Part shown: positions 7,735 through 20,000 of the stretch, piece after piece
How the letters are laid out: each line of letters begins with the position of its first letter
Numbering within the stretch: the stretch's first letter is position 1
DNA from: Campanula takesimana
Taxonomy: Eukaryota > Streptophyta > Magnoliopsida > Asterales > Campanulaceae
Length of the DNA: 64,000 nucleotides
Direction of reading: 5' to 3'
Assembly: GCA_026119855.1 (NCBI GenBank)
Contig: JAOWBW010001822.1
Coordinates: forward strand, 1-64,000
Notes under the pieces: model-generated
What the model saw: the letters and a program-made list of their open reading frames with translations, nothing else
Database searches by the model: none
What the model was told of the DNA's origin: nothing
Position numbers and translations under genes: made by a program

Positions 7735-9766
7735 TGTAATAACTGGCAATTATGGCCCAATTATTTATTTTCGTGGGACTCTTTTACTTATCTTGGACTC
7801 AATTAATTAATGAGTAAGTATTGGGTTTACGTTGGGCTTTAGGAAATTAAAACCCAATTGTGTTAGAATTCCTTTGTGAGTTAGGAAGCTAAAACCCTAA
7901 ACTATAAATACACCCTAGATCCCTAATATTATTATCGTTAGTCACAAAAGAAAGAAAAGAACGGGAAGAGAAGAGAGAAGCGGCGGACAGAAGGGTAACG
8001 CAGAGAGAGAAGAGGAAGAAGAAGAAGAAGAAAGAAAGAGAAGAAGAAGAGGAGGAAATCACCCAAGGTATAAACCCTAAACCTTTTTATTCTTATTCAT
8101 CCTAGAAGTCAAAATCAATAAACCCTAAAAAGCTAGGTGGATGAACTAGGGTTTGTAGGATTTGGGTTGAATAAGGAAGATGTTGGTATGGGTGATTGTA
8201 CGTATGTGTGTGTGCGAAGTGTGTGTTCAGAAGGTGTGTGTGTGTGTGCGTTGGTGCTGTGTGTGTGTGTTTCGTGTATGCAGGGTATGTGTGCGTTGGT
8301 ACAGAGTGTGTGTGTGTGTGTTATGCGTGTATGTGTGGGTGTTTTAAAAGGTGAAATCTGCGATGAATAGTAACTGGAATAGTAACGGGAATAGTAACTG
8401 TGAATAGTAATCGTGAATAGTAACTGGGAATAGTAACGGGAATAGTAACTGGAATAGTAACGGGAATAGTAACTGGAATAGTAACCGTGAATAGTGACTG
8501 TGAATAGTAAAAGTGAATAGTAATTGGGTGAGTATAATGGAACCCTAAAGCATATTAATTGGGAATAGAAACAATGAAACCCTAGGGGTATTTTGGTAAA
8601 CCAAAAAGGGTATTTTGGGAATACAAATAAAGGGTAGTACAACCCTAGATTGAATATCAACCTTAAAAGGGGTCAAAGGAGATAAACCCATAAGGTTAAG
8701 AAGTAAAGTAAAGTATTTTGGGGACGGAGTAAAAATAGTATTACTTGTCCTAAAACCATTTTTTATGCATGATTGTAGATTCGTGCACGAGATTTGCTAA
8801 GTGGAATACGCAAACCCAAGGTAAGGGATTACGTTCCTTAAAGTATTCGAATATCATCCTTTGAAATAGGATCCCTTTTATTCTTTCAAGTGTAGCTACT
8901 TATGGCCGTAGCATTCGAACTCTTATGACTCGAACGTCTTTTGAACTATCTTACCCATGATATGTGTTGTTCATAGGGTATCAAAGAGAATTGAATTTGC
9001 TTTAAGTATTCTTGTACCTAGAATGCTTTGTGGAACATTGCTATATCTAAAAGAAACGGGTATAGTTAGCTTAGTCTGATAGAAAAGGGCTTAGCTAGAA
9101 TTAGTCTGACTGAAAAGGGCTAATTTAGATAGTCTAATTTGAGAGAAAAGAATTAGACGCAACGCTACTTGATGAAGTGGCTTAATGATCATGATCAAAC
9201 TTAAGAGGGAGCACCGTGAGAAGGTGTAAGGTCCCTCGACACCCTGAAAAGGTGTAACACCCTGAAAAGGTGATGAATGTAACTATGGAATTGACGGACC
9301 TGTATTAGGGCCATAACTTCTTGAACTTGATAACTGTGCTTTCGTATATATGTACAGTTAAGATTATTGATTTTAGCCTTTCATTGAAGATATTATGTTG
9401 GCTCCGTTCTTTCGGTCATCTCTCCTTAGTACCCGGAGAGATCCCGTATGAACTTACTGAGCATTGTTCGCTCACCCCTTCTCCTATTATCTTTCCCAGG
9501 TAAAGATTAAGGACCTAGAAGGATTGCAAGGAAGGGCAGTCGGTGGTCAAACGAAGGGTTTATGATACTTTTATGTTTTTATATTGAGCTAGTGGGATGT
9601 ACTAGCCGTTAGAATTTAAATGTTAGTTACGCTTCCGCACTATTTTGAATTATGGTTAGATTAAACTAGCCGTTGTTGTGAACGTTGGATTTGAATTATG
9701 TTTGACGTTTGAGATTTCCCATGGTTTATGGATATTATTTATTATATGAAAGTTTGGGTCGTTACA
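7735..9766 (+). repeat. 3' LTR of gypsy-1
   Basis: 2032 bp, same ends and inner parts as the 5' LTR: TATA-like box 7903-7910, TG tract about 8200-8345, 12-bp minisatellite 8365-8527 (about 13 units), hairpin cluster 9067-9272. Outside the minisatellite almost all differences from the 5' LTR are one-base length changes in homopolymers or TG runs; very few substitutions are visible. The final 490 bp hold no gene. Confidence 0.95.
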
Positions 9767-9924
9767 GAAATAATGGAATAAAACGTCTAATTTCTCCAAT
9801 ATAATGCCAAATCTCCCAAGGGATGAGGCATGAACCATGAAAAATTCGAACCAGCACTTCCGAATCCATCTCCACCCAAAGCAAAAGATAACCTCGATCA
9901 ATAGCAATACAAATTCCATCAATA
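9767..9924 (-). pseudogene. LINE ORF2 RNase H scrap (reverse strand)
   Basis: The reverse-strand translation contains LWVEMDSEVLVRI and IPWEIWHYIGEIRR, matching the RNase H tail of the LINE ORF2 proteins elsewhere in the window (LWLEVDSEVL...IPWEIWYI). It is cut on the left by the gypsy-1 3' LTR and on the right meets LINE A in the opposite direction at about 9924. It is more diverged from the other LINEs than they are from each other, so it is probably an older copy. Confidence 0.75.
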
Positions 9925-10785
9925 GACATGATTCAATATGCTAATCTTATGGATGCTGGTTTTGAAGGCAATATGACTACATGGTCGAATAAGAGGATGG
10001 GTAGAAGAGCTATTTACCAGAGGTTGGACCGGGCTCTTTATAATGAGCAATGACTGAATCTTTTTCACCTCACTCGAGTTACTCATTTATCTCGGGTATG
10101 TTCGGATCATGCTCCATTGGTGATTAATATCCAAATTGAGGCTGAGAGAAGAAGTGGCTCTTTTCGGTTTCTTAATATTTGGTTAAAGCATCATGACTTC
10201 AGCAACATTGTTCGCAACTCTTGGGAGTCCCCTATGGAGGGTCGGCCGATGGTCTGTTTCGCTAAAAAGCTTAATCGTTTGCGCAAGTATATTATGGGTT
10301 GGAATAAGAGCATTTTTGGGAGAGTGGAGCAACAAATTAAGATTGCGGAGGGTGAGGTTCTTGTTTGTGAGGTTCAGCATCAACAACTGAATACGGTAGA
10401 GACTCGTGCAGCTCTTCATCTTGCTCAAGCTCATCTTCTTCAAAAGCAGCATATTGAGGAAGATTTATGGGCTCAAAAGGCTAATTTAAAATGGATTAAA
10501 GAAGGGGACAAGAATACTAGGTTTTTCCATGCCACGGTCAAGAAAAAGAGGCAACGGTTATATATTCATAGGATCAGGAATAGACAGGGAGAATGGCTCA
10601 CTGATAAGGAGGAGATTAAAGAAGAGGCTGTGGGATTCTATTCGGATCAGCTCCAAGGTCAATGTGAAATCCCAGCAAATGATTATTTATTCTTGATTCC
10701 CCGAATTATTAATGATGAGGATAATCATAGGCTTACGGCTATTCCTACGATGGAGGAGGTTCATGACATTGTCTTCAGTATGGAT
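9925..10785 (+). pseudogene. LINE A ORF2, end of endonuclease to start of RT
   Basis: The frame begins at the last part of the APE-type endonuclease (MDAGFEGN, MGRRAIYQRLDRALYN). It has one in-frame TGA at about 10051, where other copies have Trp, then passes the conserved SDHAPL motif. The following linker (GRPMVCFAKKL, FGRVEQQI) and the KWIKEGDKNTRFFHA block lead into the RT domain. It breaks off at about 10787, where the tandem duplication begins again at the FGRVEQQ position. ORF2 would nick DNA and prime reverse transcription at the nick; this copy is dead. Confidence 0.85.
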
Positions 10786-10909
10786 TGGAAGAGTGGAGCA
10801 ACAAATTAAGATTGCGGAGGATGAGGTTCTTGTTTGTGAGGTTCAGCATCTACAACTGAATATGGTAGAGACTCGTGCAGCTCTTCATCTTGATCAAGCT
10901 CATCTTCTT
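10320..10909 (+). repeat. Tandem partial duplication inside LINE A
   Basis: 10790-10909 repeats 10320-10440 of the same ORF2, and the repeat continues after LINE 1 at 17051-17392 as a second copy of 10441-10782. The unit is about 470 bp. The copies differ at scattered bases (for example GGTGAGG against GATGAGG), so the duplication is not brand new. The junction near 10787 shares only a few bases with both parents. Confidence 0.85.
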
Positions 10910-11163
10910 TTTTTTTTTTTTTTTTGAAAAGAGGACGGTACCTCCCTAGATTTTATTGATTAAAGAAAAATTACAGAGCAAGGTGGGGGACATGACAACC
11001 TCAACCACCGAAGAAGAAAACACTAGGGGGGAGGCACTACACAGATTGTAGTGTCCTCTACAATAAAGGGAAGGGGTCCTACCATAAGAAGCAAGTAAAC
11101 GATACAAAAATCTAGCCATTGACAACTATATGTATCTAGCCATAGGAGTCTAATGAAAGGATC

Positions 11164-14100
11164 TTATTTAATTCTAAGCGAAGGGATAGCAGCCTTATCT
11201 AGCTTTAGAGCACCTCTGCAAACTTTGGGGAGATCCGAAAAGGGAAACCACATAAGGTTAGATCGAACGTCCACAGCACTGTTGGCCAAGCCATCAGCCA
11301 CCATATTACCTTCACGCAAAATATGAGTGATCCTAGTAGACATAGAATCCATAAGAAGATGAATGCGCTGGATAATGTAATGGATTGCCCAAGGAATATG
11401 ATACACTTTGGTGATGATTTTTACAAGAACTTCAGAGTCAACTTCTTTCTATCCAAAGGTGGGTTATTCCGAGATAAGAAGCAATGATCAGCCCATCAAG
11501 GACGGCTCTAGCTTCAGACCACATATTGGACCGAACTCCATAGTAGTTTCCATACGCATGAACAAAATTCCCCATATGATTCCTAAAAATACCACCCCCC
11601 GAGGCTTCCCCCGGATTACCTCGAGAAGTGCCATCGGTATTCAACTTAAAAAATCCACTTGGAGGCTTTTTCCAACAAACGAACCTCGGAATAGAGATTG
11701 TAGATGGAGAAAAAGGTAATTGGAGCGTAGCCACAATGTTGGAATCAAACGAAGAGTAAGAAAATTGTAACCTGTGAGCAGTAATAATATCCGAAACTTG
11801 CTTGATAATAGCAAGAATAATAGCCTTGGAATTAATCTTGGTGCCTTCAAATCTCCATTTGTTACGCGAGGTCCAAATGTGCCAAATGATTAAGCCAGGG
11901 AGATTTTTTGATAACCACTTACTGATCATGCTAGAAGCTCGAGGCGTATCAAAAAACCAAGAAGAAATGAGTTGATGAATGCTGCCCACTCGAAAATTGA
12001 CACCCACAAACTGCCCAAAGAAGTGCCATAGGGATTGAGCTAAATTGCCATGAACGAAGAGATGCTCCAAAGATTCAGCGTGATGGGTGTTGCAGCACGC
12101 ACAAATAGAGACGATGTGGATACCTCGAATTTGTAAGGCATCATCGGTAGGCACACCTTTATGCAGGACTCTCCATAGTAACATCGAGATCTTAAGAGGA
12201 ATGTGTTTATGCCATATAGCAGCAAATAGAGATCGCTTAGGCATGGCAACTCGGCATTCTTTCCAAGCGGAGGCAGTAGAGAATTTTCCCGAAGGAGAAG
12301 GCTTCCAAATCAAGGCATCCGGATTACCGTTAGTAGTGACCTGTTGTCCATTAATAACAGAAACCAATTGATCACCAAACTGCTCCTGAATATGATTAAC
12401 CCGAGGCAAATGTTGATCAAAAAGAGTGAACACTTCTATATGATCATGAGGAAGAACTGGCATAGGGCCATCAAGCCATTTCTCATGAATAGAAATGAAC
12501 CCCTGACCTATTCTCCAACCCATTCTGTCTTCCATGAACTCCTTCACTCCAATCATCCTTTTCCAAATGTGAGAGGCAAAACTAGTAACCACAGCATCCA
12601 TAGGGTGTATCTCGTAGCAATACTTGGCAAGCATGGATTGAGACCATAAAGATGTAGATCCCCTAAGCCGCCACCACAGTTTCATGGCAAAGGCCATAGA
12701 AATATCCTCGAACTTTCTTATGCCTAAACCACCTTCATTTTGAGGTAAGCTCAAACGTTTCCAACCAATCCAATGGCATTTTCTAGACCCATCAGTCCCA
12801 CTTCAAAAGAAATTCATAATAAGCCGTTGCATGGAAATAATAACTCCTTTAGGAGGATCCAACACTGACATGTAGTATAGAGGAATCGCCTGAAGACAAG
12901 ATTTGATAAGAGTTACCTTAGCACCGTAGGAAAGCAATTTCCCTTGCCAATTATCAAGCCGAGATTGCATTTTCAGAAGCATAGGAGCAAACAGACTTTG
13001 CTTCTTTCGACCAATATAGATAGGGCATCCTAAGTAGGTAATGGGAAGCTCTTTTTTCTGAAAGCCAGTGGCTGCAATAGTAATAGCATCCCGCTCGGCA
13101 TCTTGTTTTCCCGTCACAAAACAAGATTTCCCATCACTAACTAATTGACCCGAAAAAACTTGGTATTTTCCAAGACATTGCATGTGCATTTTGAGCGATG
13201 CCTTGTCTCCATTACAAAAAATAAGAATGTCATCAGCATAAGAAAGATGAGAAACCATAGGAGTGTGAATATGAGCTCTAAACCGAGACCAGGGATGGTT
13301 TTGATGAAGATGATTGAGCCCCCTGCTAAGGATTTCAGCAGCAATAATAAAAAGACTAGGTGAAAGAGGATCACCCTGTCTGAGCCCCCGAGAAGAGTGG
13401 AAAAAACCACAACTTTCACCATTGACAAGAATTGAGAACCAGCAGTCAGAAATACATCTATATACCATATCAACCCATTCGATAGAGAACCCAAATTGTT
13501 TCAGAACTTTGATAAGAGACACCCAAGTGATTCGATCATACGCCTTGGCCATATCAAGCTTCATAGCAATGTTAGAACCTCTCACCTTTTTCTTCAGCGA
13601 CTGCATCATTTCTTGAGCAAGAAGAATGTTTTCATGAATCACTCTACCTTGGACAAACCCACTTTGATTGGGAGAAATAATTCTAGGAAGAATCAAACCA
13701 AGTCTGGAAGTAAAGAGCTTAGTGATAATTTTATTAGAAAAATTACACAAGCTAATAGGATGGAGGTCTGAGAATGAATTAGGGGACTGAATTTTAGGAA
13801 GAGTGACAATCAAAGTACTAGTCCAAGATCTCGGCATTTCAAACCCAGCAAAAAATTCTTGAATAGCCCTATATAAATCAGCTTTAATAATGTCCCAACA
13901 AGCCACATAAAAAGCACCCGTAAAACCATCGGGCCCCGCAGCACTTTGACCATTCATACTTTTTATGGTATCAGAAATCTCAACCATCGAAGGGGGAGCT
14001 TTAAGCATATCATTTTCATCATTCGTGACAAGAGAAGGAATAAGATTGAGAAGATCATCATGAGCATTGGGGGGACCTTCTATGTACTCGGCTGAGAGCT

Positions 14101-15300
14101 GATTCTGATAGAATTTGACTGCTTCCCTTTGAATGTCCTCTTTATGGACTAATAAATTACCCTCTTGGTCCCGAATACGATGTAAAACTAATCGCTGCCT
14201 CTTCTTTTTGACATAAGCATGAAAAAATTTGGTGTTTCGGTCTCCTTCTTTAATCCATTTAACATTAGCTTTTTGCCTCCAAAAATCCTCTTCAATAGTT
14301 AAAACGTGCTGTAAATTGGCTTGAGCTAGATTTAACGCTGCTCTATTCTCAACCGAAGGTTCAGCTTCCAGCTCTCTTTCACGAAAAAGGACTTCTTCTT
14401 CGGCTTGCACAACCTGCTGGTCAACCCTTCCAAAGATCTCTCTGTTCCATCTAGATAACTCCTTTCTAAGACGAGCAAGTTTCTTTCCAAAACACACCAT
14501 AGGCCGACCATCCATCCAACCCATCCAAGAATCTGCCACAATTTTATTAAAACCAGCATGTTTAATCCAAGCATTAATAAATCTGAAAGAGCTTCGGGCA
14601 TTGTCCGCTTCAACTCGAATAGAGATAAGAAGAGGGGCATGATCAGAGCATAATCTATTCAGGTGAGTAACCGTAGTGGATGAGAATTGTTGCAGCCATT
14701 GATCATTATATAAAGCCCTATCAATGCGCTGAAAGATAGATCTCCTACCCATACGTTTATTCCACCAAGTAAACGGGGAACCCACAAAACCGGCATCAAT
14801 AAGAGAGGACATTTGAATTGTATCAGAAAATTCAGAAATCTTTCCAAGAGTTATAGCACGCCCTCCTTTTTTTCAGATTGGTCCAGCACCATATTAAAAT
14901 CCCCAACCACAAGCCACGCTAGAGGAGTTGTACTCATATCAATGAGCTCATCCCACAAAACACGACGATCATATTTATTACACAGTGCATGCACACAGGT
15001 CACCAAAATAGGGTTAGGCCACAAACCATGAGAAATTTGAATAGAGAGCGCTTTGACACTGTCATTCAGCATAGTACAATGAAATCCGTGTTTCCAGATA
15101 AACCAAATTCTGCCACTATCATTAGAAACCCCTCCTTCACAATGAAGTTTACGAACAAAAGAAGGCAAACAGATTTTACCTTGCTTTGGCTCATACACAG
15201 CAATTGCCGAAGCACCATGTAACCTGAATAATTTATTGATTCTTCTCACCGTGGCATTATTAGCAATACCACGAAGATTCCAACTTATAACCGCTACCAT
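11164..15300 (-). pseudogene. LINE 1 ORF2: endonuclease, RT, zinc-binding domain, RNase H (three lesions)
   Basis: ORF2 starts at ATG 15300 (MVAVISWNLRGI), 37 bp after ORF1. In order: APE endonuclease (ISWNLRG, YEPKQ, VVGDFN, SDHAPL), RT (AKAYDRITW, LRQGDPLSPSLF, catalytic YADDILIFC), the zf-RVT Cys/His block (CACCNTHHAESLEHLFVHG) and RNase H (LNTDGTSRGNPG, EARAVLDG, and the last Asp in EGNMVADGLAN). Three breaks are seen: a one-base loss in an A run near 14860, TGG to TGA at about 12800 (the Trp of the FFWSG motif), and a 4-bp insertion near 11440 in RNase H. Each falls in an otherwise well-kept frame, so the death of this copy looks recent. Confidence 0.92.
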
Positions 15301-15337
15301 TAAAAAACCGATAAAGAAGAACTAATGGAGTCACCAA

Positions 15338-16936
15338 TCAGGATGGTGGAGATGCAGATTTACTACGGTGCTTCCTTGATTTAACAGCAATGAAGCCATC
15401 ATCATCACATCCCGGATTGTTTGAGAGAGAAAAAGGAGTTGAACCCGCCATATCCGTAACGAAAGAGCCATTATTGAACGATGCCCTGGGGGATAAATTC
15501 ATCGAATTAATAACAGATTCATGAGCATGTGGAATATCCACCTCCACTATATCCGGAACAAAAACATTATTATGATCAGCCTTTAGAACGTTAACATTTG
15601 CCATAACTCGCTCTTCAATAGAAGAATTCACAATCGGTTGATCCCCAACATCATCCTTTATACCTTCCTGACCATTAACATGCATAGCTTCAGAACATGC
15701 CTTTTGCAAAGCTTGTTGAACAATAGTAGGGAGAGTCTGACCCCTTCTAGCCATTTTCGGGACTAAATTATTCTTACTTTGACCATTATTATTACCAACA
15801 TCAACAGAGTTGGTTGAGGCCTTAGTCGACACGCCAATCTGTTCAGCAGGTTGGGAAGCACTAGTCACATTTTCCTTTTCCTCTACAACAACCCCATTAT
15901 CCATAGGACCCTTATTCTTAGGATCCACTAATGGTTCATTAACATGAATATTCTTTTTTTGGAACACGGCTTTTCCAGCATGTGGAGCATCCCCATTGGA
16001 TTTAGGGACATTAGGTTTCTGCAACTGAGGGTTAGCACGCTTGCAAAGAGAAATTTCATGACCAAGAGCAAGGCAATGTTTACAGTATTTGGGGAGATTA
16101 TCATATTCTATTTTTTGATAAAAACTTGGCAAACAATCATCACAATCTATAAAGATCGCAGAAGGAAGTTTTTTAGTTACATCTACTTGAACAAGTACCT
16201 TAGCAATGCTTGGACGAGAGAGATCTGTGGTTGCTTTATCCAAAGACAGAGGCGAACCAATTGCCTTAGCCAGAGAAAATAGAATCGACTTGTGGAATAA
16301 ATGTATTGGGAGGCCAGGGAGCCCAACCCAGACAGGTACAATGGGGGATTCCTGCTCCGGACGCCAAGAAGGAGACCAAGCCAGTGTCTGTATAGGGAAT
16401 TTCGTAACGTACCATACTTCTTTCATCCAAAGTCTTTGATAGTCAGCCTCAGTAGTTAGTTGAATCAAAAGGTGTTTTGAATCAAGGTGACCCAATTTAT
16501 AAGTCCCTTTCAACTGGAATTTAGCAAATGCAATGCGCGTGTCTTCCATTGATGGCCGCCCATGAGAGAACTTACCAATCAGTGTCCAGGAGAAGGGTTT
16601 CGTAAGGCGTTCAATAGCCTCTTTTGATAGTTTCAGTGAAGGGGTCCCTTTATAGGTCGCCAAGGGAACAACGGGGAAAGCATGGGATTGATTAGTAGAG
16701 AACAAATCCGCAAAGGATTTGGAAGCCGGGGGATGAACTTGCGTGACAGGAGAGGAGGCAGATTGCGGCGCAGCAAGAGTTGGCGCATTCTGAAAATTAG
16801 GGTTTGCATGGGAGCCTTGTTCCGTCGAGGAAGAATTAGGGTTTGAGGAGATCGTGATGGGCTGAGGAGCGGGGGAGTAATAAGGATTACTATTGCTGGA
16901 ATTAAGAGAAGGGAAGAAAGACACCGGAGCAGCCAT
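15338..16936 (-). CDS. LINE 1 ORF1 protein (RNA-binding, zinc knuckle)
   Basis: 532 residues with no interruption. I chose the ATG at 16936 (MAAPVSFFPSL) because LINE 2 starts the same way and the frame upstream runs into the target site. The order is: a Pro/Ser/Asn-rich N-terminus; a DUF4283-like domain around residues 140-290 (KGTYKLGHLDSKHLLIQL, SPIVPVWVGLPGLPIHLF); then a CCHC knuckle CKHCLALGHEISLC. The C-terminus is disordered and ends in the basic tail KHRSKSASPPS. By family knowledge this protein coats LINE RNA in the cytoplasm and escorts it to the nucleus. It could still be translated. Confidence 0.9.
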   Translation of the reverse strand: MAAPVSFFPSLNSSNSNPYYSPAPQPITISSNPNSSSTEQGSHANPNFQNAPTLAAPQSASSPVTQVHPPASKSFADLFSTNQSHAFPVVPLATYKGTPSLKLSKEAIERLTKPFSWTLIGKFSHGRPSMEDTRIAFAKFQLKGTYKLGHLDSKHLLIQLTTEADYQRLWMKEVWYVTKFPIQTLAWSPSWRPEQESPIVPVWVGLPGLPIHLFHKSILFSLAKAIGSPLSLDKATTDLSRPSIAKVLVQVDVTKKLPSAIFIDCDDCLPSFYQKIEYDNLPKYCKHCLALGHEISLCKRANPQLQKPNVPKSNGDAPHAGKAVFQKKNIHVNEPLVDPKNKGPMDNGVVVEEKENVTSASQPAEQIGVSTKASTNSVDVGNNNGQSKNNLVPKMARRGQTLPTIVQQALQKACSEAMHVNGQEGIKDDVGDQPIVNSSIEERVMANVNVLKADHNNVFVPDIVEVDIPHAHESVINSMNLSPRASFNNGSFVTDMAGSTPFSLSNNPGCDDDGFIAVKSRKHRSKSASPPS

Positions 16937-17050
16937 TGCCGCCGGCGAGAAGCCCCTAGGGCAAACCCTAAAGACGGGAGAAGGAGAGAATTCTAGAGAG
17001 AAAAAAACCAAAATTCGGTCAACAATGTTGCCGATCAAGCTCATCTTCTT

Positions 17051-20000
17051 CAAAAGCAGCATATTGAGGAAGATTTATGGGCTCAAAAGGCTAATTTAAA
17101 ATGGATTAAAGAAGGGGACAAGAATACTAGGTTTTTCCATGCCACGGTCAAGAAAAAGAGGCAACGGTTATATATTTATCGGATCATGAATAGACAGGGA
17201 GAATGGCTCACTGATAAGGAGGAGATTAAAGAAGAGGCTGTGGGATTCTATTCGGATCAGCTCCAAGGTCAATGTGAAATCCCGGCAAATGATTATTTAT
17301 TCTTGATTCCCCGAATTATTAATGATGAGGATAATCATAGGCCTACGGCTATTCCTACGATGGAGGAGGTTCATGACATTGTCTTCAGTATGGATGGTCA
17401 AAGTGCAGCTGGCCCGGATGGTTTTATGGGGGCTTTTTATAAGGGTTGTTGGGATATTATTAAGACGGATCTGGTTCGTGCTATTGGGGATTTCTTCTTG
17501 GGGTTGTCTATGCCACGGAGTTGGACTAGTACTTTGATTGTTACCATTCCTAAGGTTGATTCTCCAACGTCCTTTTCTGATCTTAGGCCGATTAGCTTGT
17601 GTAATTTTTGTAACAAAGTGGTGACTAAGCTCCTAACTAACCGCCTTGCTCCCATCTTACCTCGCATCATTTCCCCTCAGCAAAGTGGTTTTGTTCAAGG
17701 GCGAGTTATTCATGAAAATATCCTCTTGGCACAAGAAATTATGCAGTCGATTAATAAAAAGGTTCGTGGATCTAATATGGCTCTTAAGTTAGATATGGCA
17801 AAGGCGTATGAAAGACTTTCTTGGTTTGGTCTTCTTAAAGTTATGCGACAATTTGGTTTCAATGAAGTTTGGATTGATATGATTTATCGCTGCATCTCTA
17901 ATAGCTGGTTTTCTGTGTTGATTAATGGGGAAAGTTGTGGTTTCTTCCCGTCCACTAGAGGTTTAAGGCAAGGGGACCCTCTATCCCCATCTGTTTTCAT
18001 TATTGCTGCGGAGATGATGAGTAGAGGTCTTAATCACCTTCATTCTATTTTTCCTCAATTTCGGTATCGTATCCATATAAATACCCCAATGGTCTCTCAT
18101 TTAGCCTATGCGGATGATGTGATTATTTTTTGCAATGGATCCAAATCTTCTCTTGAATGTCACATGAAGTATCTTGAGTGGTACCAAAGATTCTCGGGGC
18201 AGCTTGTTAATATCCAAAAATCTGGTTTCATAACCGGGAAGAATGGAGATAGGGATGATGTTATTGCAGCTATTACGGGGTTTATAAAGCAAGATCTCCC
18301 CATAAATTATCTGGGATGTCCGCTCTATACGGGAAGGAAAAAGATAAGCCTTTTTGCACCTCTCATAAGAAAAATGGAGTCTCGGTTAGCTTCTTGGAAA
18401 GGTAAACTTTTATCTTTTGGTGCCAAACTTACCTTGATTCAATCGTGTCTTGCTGCAATTCCATTTTATTATGTGTCTCTTATTGACCCTCCCATTGGTG
18501 TGATGCGTGCTTTAGAAAGAATTATAGTTAGGTTCTTTTGGAGCAGCAATGATGGTAGCAAAAAATGCCATTGGCTTTCTTGGGACAAGATGAGTCATCA
18601 TCCCGTGGAGGAAGGCGGTTTGGGGCTGCAGAAATTTGAGGATATTTCTATTGCTTTTGCTATGAAACTTTGGTGGCGATTTCGAAGTATGGTCCCTTTG
18701 GAGCAGCCTTATGCGTGCTAAGTATTGTTGGGAAATTCACCCAATGGATGCTACTCTTACATCATACTCTTCTCGTGTTTGGAAAAGGATGATTGAGGCT
18801 AAACCGTTGGTGGAAGATCGGATGGCTTGGCGGGTTAGGAGAGGAGAGATTTCTATTCATGAGAGATGGATGGATGAATCTATGGGCGATATTCCTTTTG
18901 AGCATGTCCCAATTTTGGACCTTTTTGAGAATGGGCAGCCTCACATTGATCTGATTCGGCATGTATATGGTCAACATTATCCTTAATTCAACGGCATTCT
19001 ATTACTCTCTCTCATCAACCGGATCTTCCTATATGGCTGCCTTCTACATCGGGTAAATTCACGGTAAGTTCGGCTTGGCAAGAGTGCAGATCTCCTAGGA
19101 TCCGTTCAGCTGTTTATTCTTCTTGCTGGTCTAAATTTATTCCAAAAAAGATTTTGGTGTTCTTATGGCGTGCGTTAAATGGGGGGCTGCCTTCGGATAA
19201 TAAAGTGAGAAATAAGGGTATTTCTTTGGCCTCTAAATGTGAATGTTGTACGGTTGCTAGTGAGGAATCCATTGGCCATATTCTTGTTCATGGTGAGTGT
19301 GCTAACCATGTTTGGGATTATTTTAGCTCTATGTGTGGTGTTCGGACAAGCTTGGGATGTCTAAACCAAGCGCTAATTTGTTGGTGGCAAAGGCCCTCTC
19401 ATCCCAAATCGTCTATTTCTAAATGGCTCTCGAGTGTCATTCCAGCTCTTATTGTGTGGGAACTTTGGGTTGCTCGAAATAAAAGCAGATTTGAAGGGAT
19501 TAAGATGTGTTCTAATGGTATCATCCATAGGGTTCGAGTATATGCTTTTCAAATTGCTGCTGCGTTCAAGTTATCCTTCCCAAGTTCTTTTGGTGATAAT
19601 CACTTGTTTGATGCTTTTTCTTTGAGTTCTTCTCCCACGTCTCCTCGTTCCATCAGATTGGTGGTATGGGATCCCCCATGTCTTGATTGGATTAAAATTA
19701 ACACGGATGGTGCATCTCGAGGTAATCCTGGTATTGCGTCTGGCGGTGGTATTTTACGGAATCATAATGGAGATTTTATATTTTCCTTTGCCAACTTTTA
19801 TGGGGTTCACTCCAATATGGTTGCTGAGGCTCTTGCTGCAAGAGATGGTCTCATCATTGCTCAAAACCAAGGCTTTCATAGAATTTGGCTTGAACTAGAT
19901 TCACAAGCTCTAACCCAAATTATTAATAAGGAATATCATATCCCTTGGAATGTTTGGTATATTATTGCTCATATTCATCGTCTTTTGGATCAAATGGAGG

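Larger units (their letters stand above)
2..9766 (+). mobile_element. gypsy-1, complete Tekay/Del-like Ty3/gypsy LTR element (defective)
   Basis: The element has two long direct repeats that start TGTAATAACT and end GTTACA, a primer site for initiator tRNA-Met at 2201-2212, a purine tract just before the 3' LTR, and remnants in the order gag, PR, RT, RNase H, IN, chromodomain. That order with a C-terminal chromodomain is typical of plant chromoviruses, and the integrase and chromodomain wording is closest to the Tekay/Del clade (from knowledge of the family). All coding parts carry stops or frameshifts. Only one base lies left of the 5' LTR, so the target duplication cannot be checked. On the right it abuts a LINE RNase H scrap, so it probably landed in a LINE. 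Confidence 0.93.
10910..17032 (-). mobile_element. LINE 1, full-length plant L1 with 18-bp target duplication
   Basis: The element is bounded by perfect copies of GATCAAGCTCATCTTCTT at 10892-10909 and 17033-17050. Read on the minus strand it has a short 5' UTR (17032-16937), ORF1, a 37-bp gap, ORF2, a 3' UTR (11163-10926) with the shared stem-loops, and a poly(A) seen as T's from 10910. Length is about 6.1 kb. It landed in the second copy of the tandem duplication in LINE A. Confidence 0.95.

Noticed and set aside
9767..9940. Twin-priming inversion of LINE A
   Set aside because: The inverted part is from the 3' end of ORF2, downstream of the adjoining forward part; twin priming inverts the upstream part.
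15944..16439. Plus-strand ORFs opposite LINE 1 ORF1
   Set aside because: Antisense shadows of a well-supported LINE protein.
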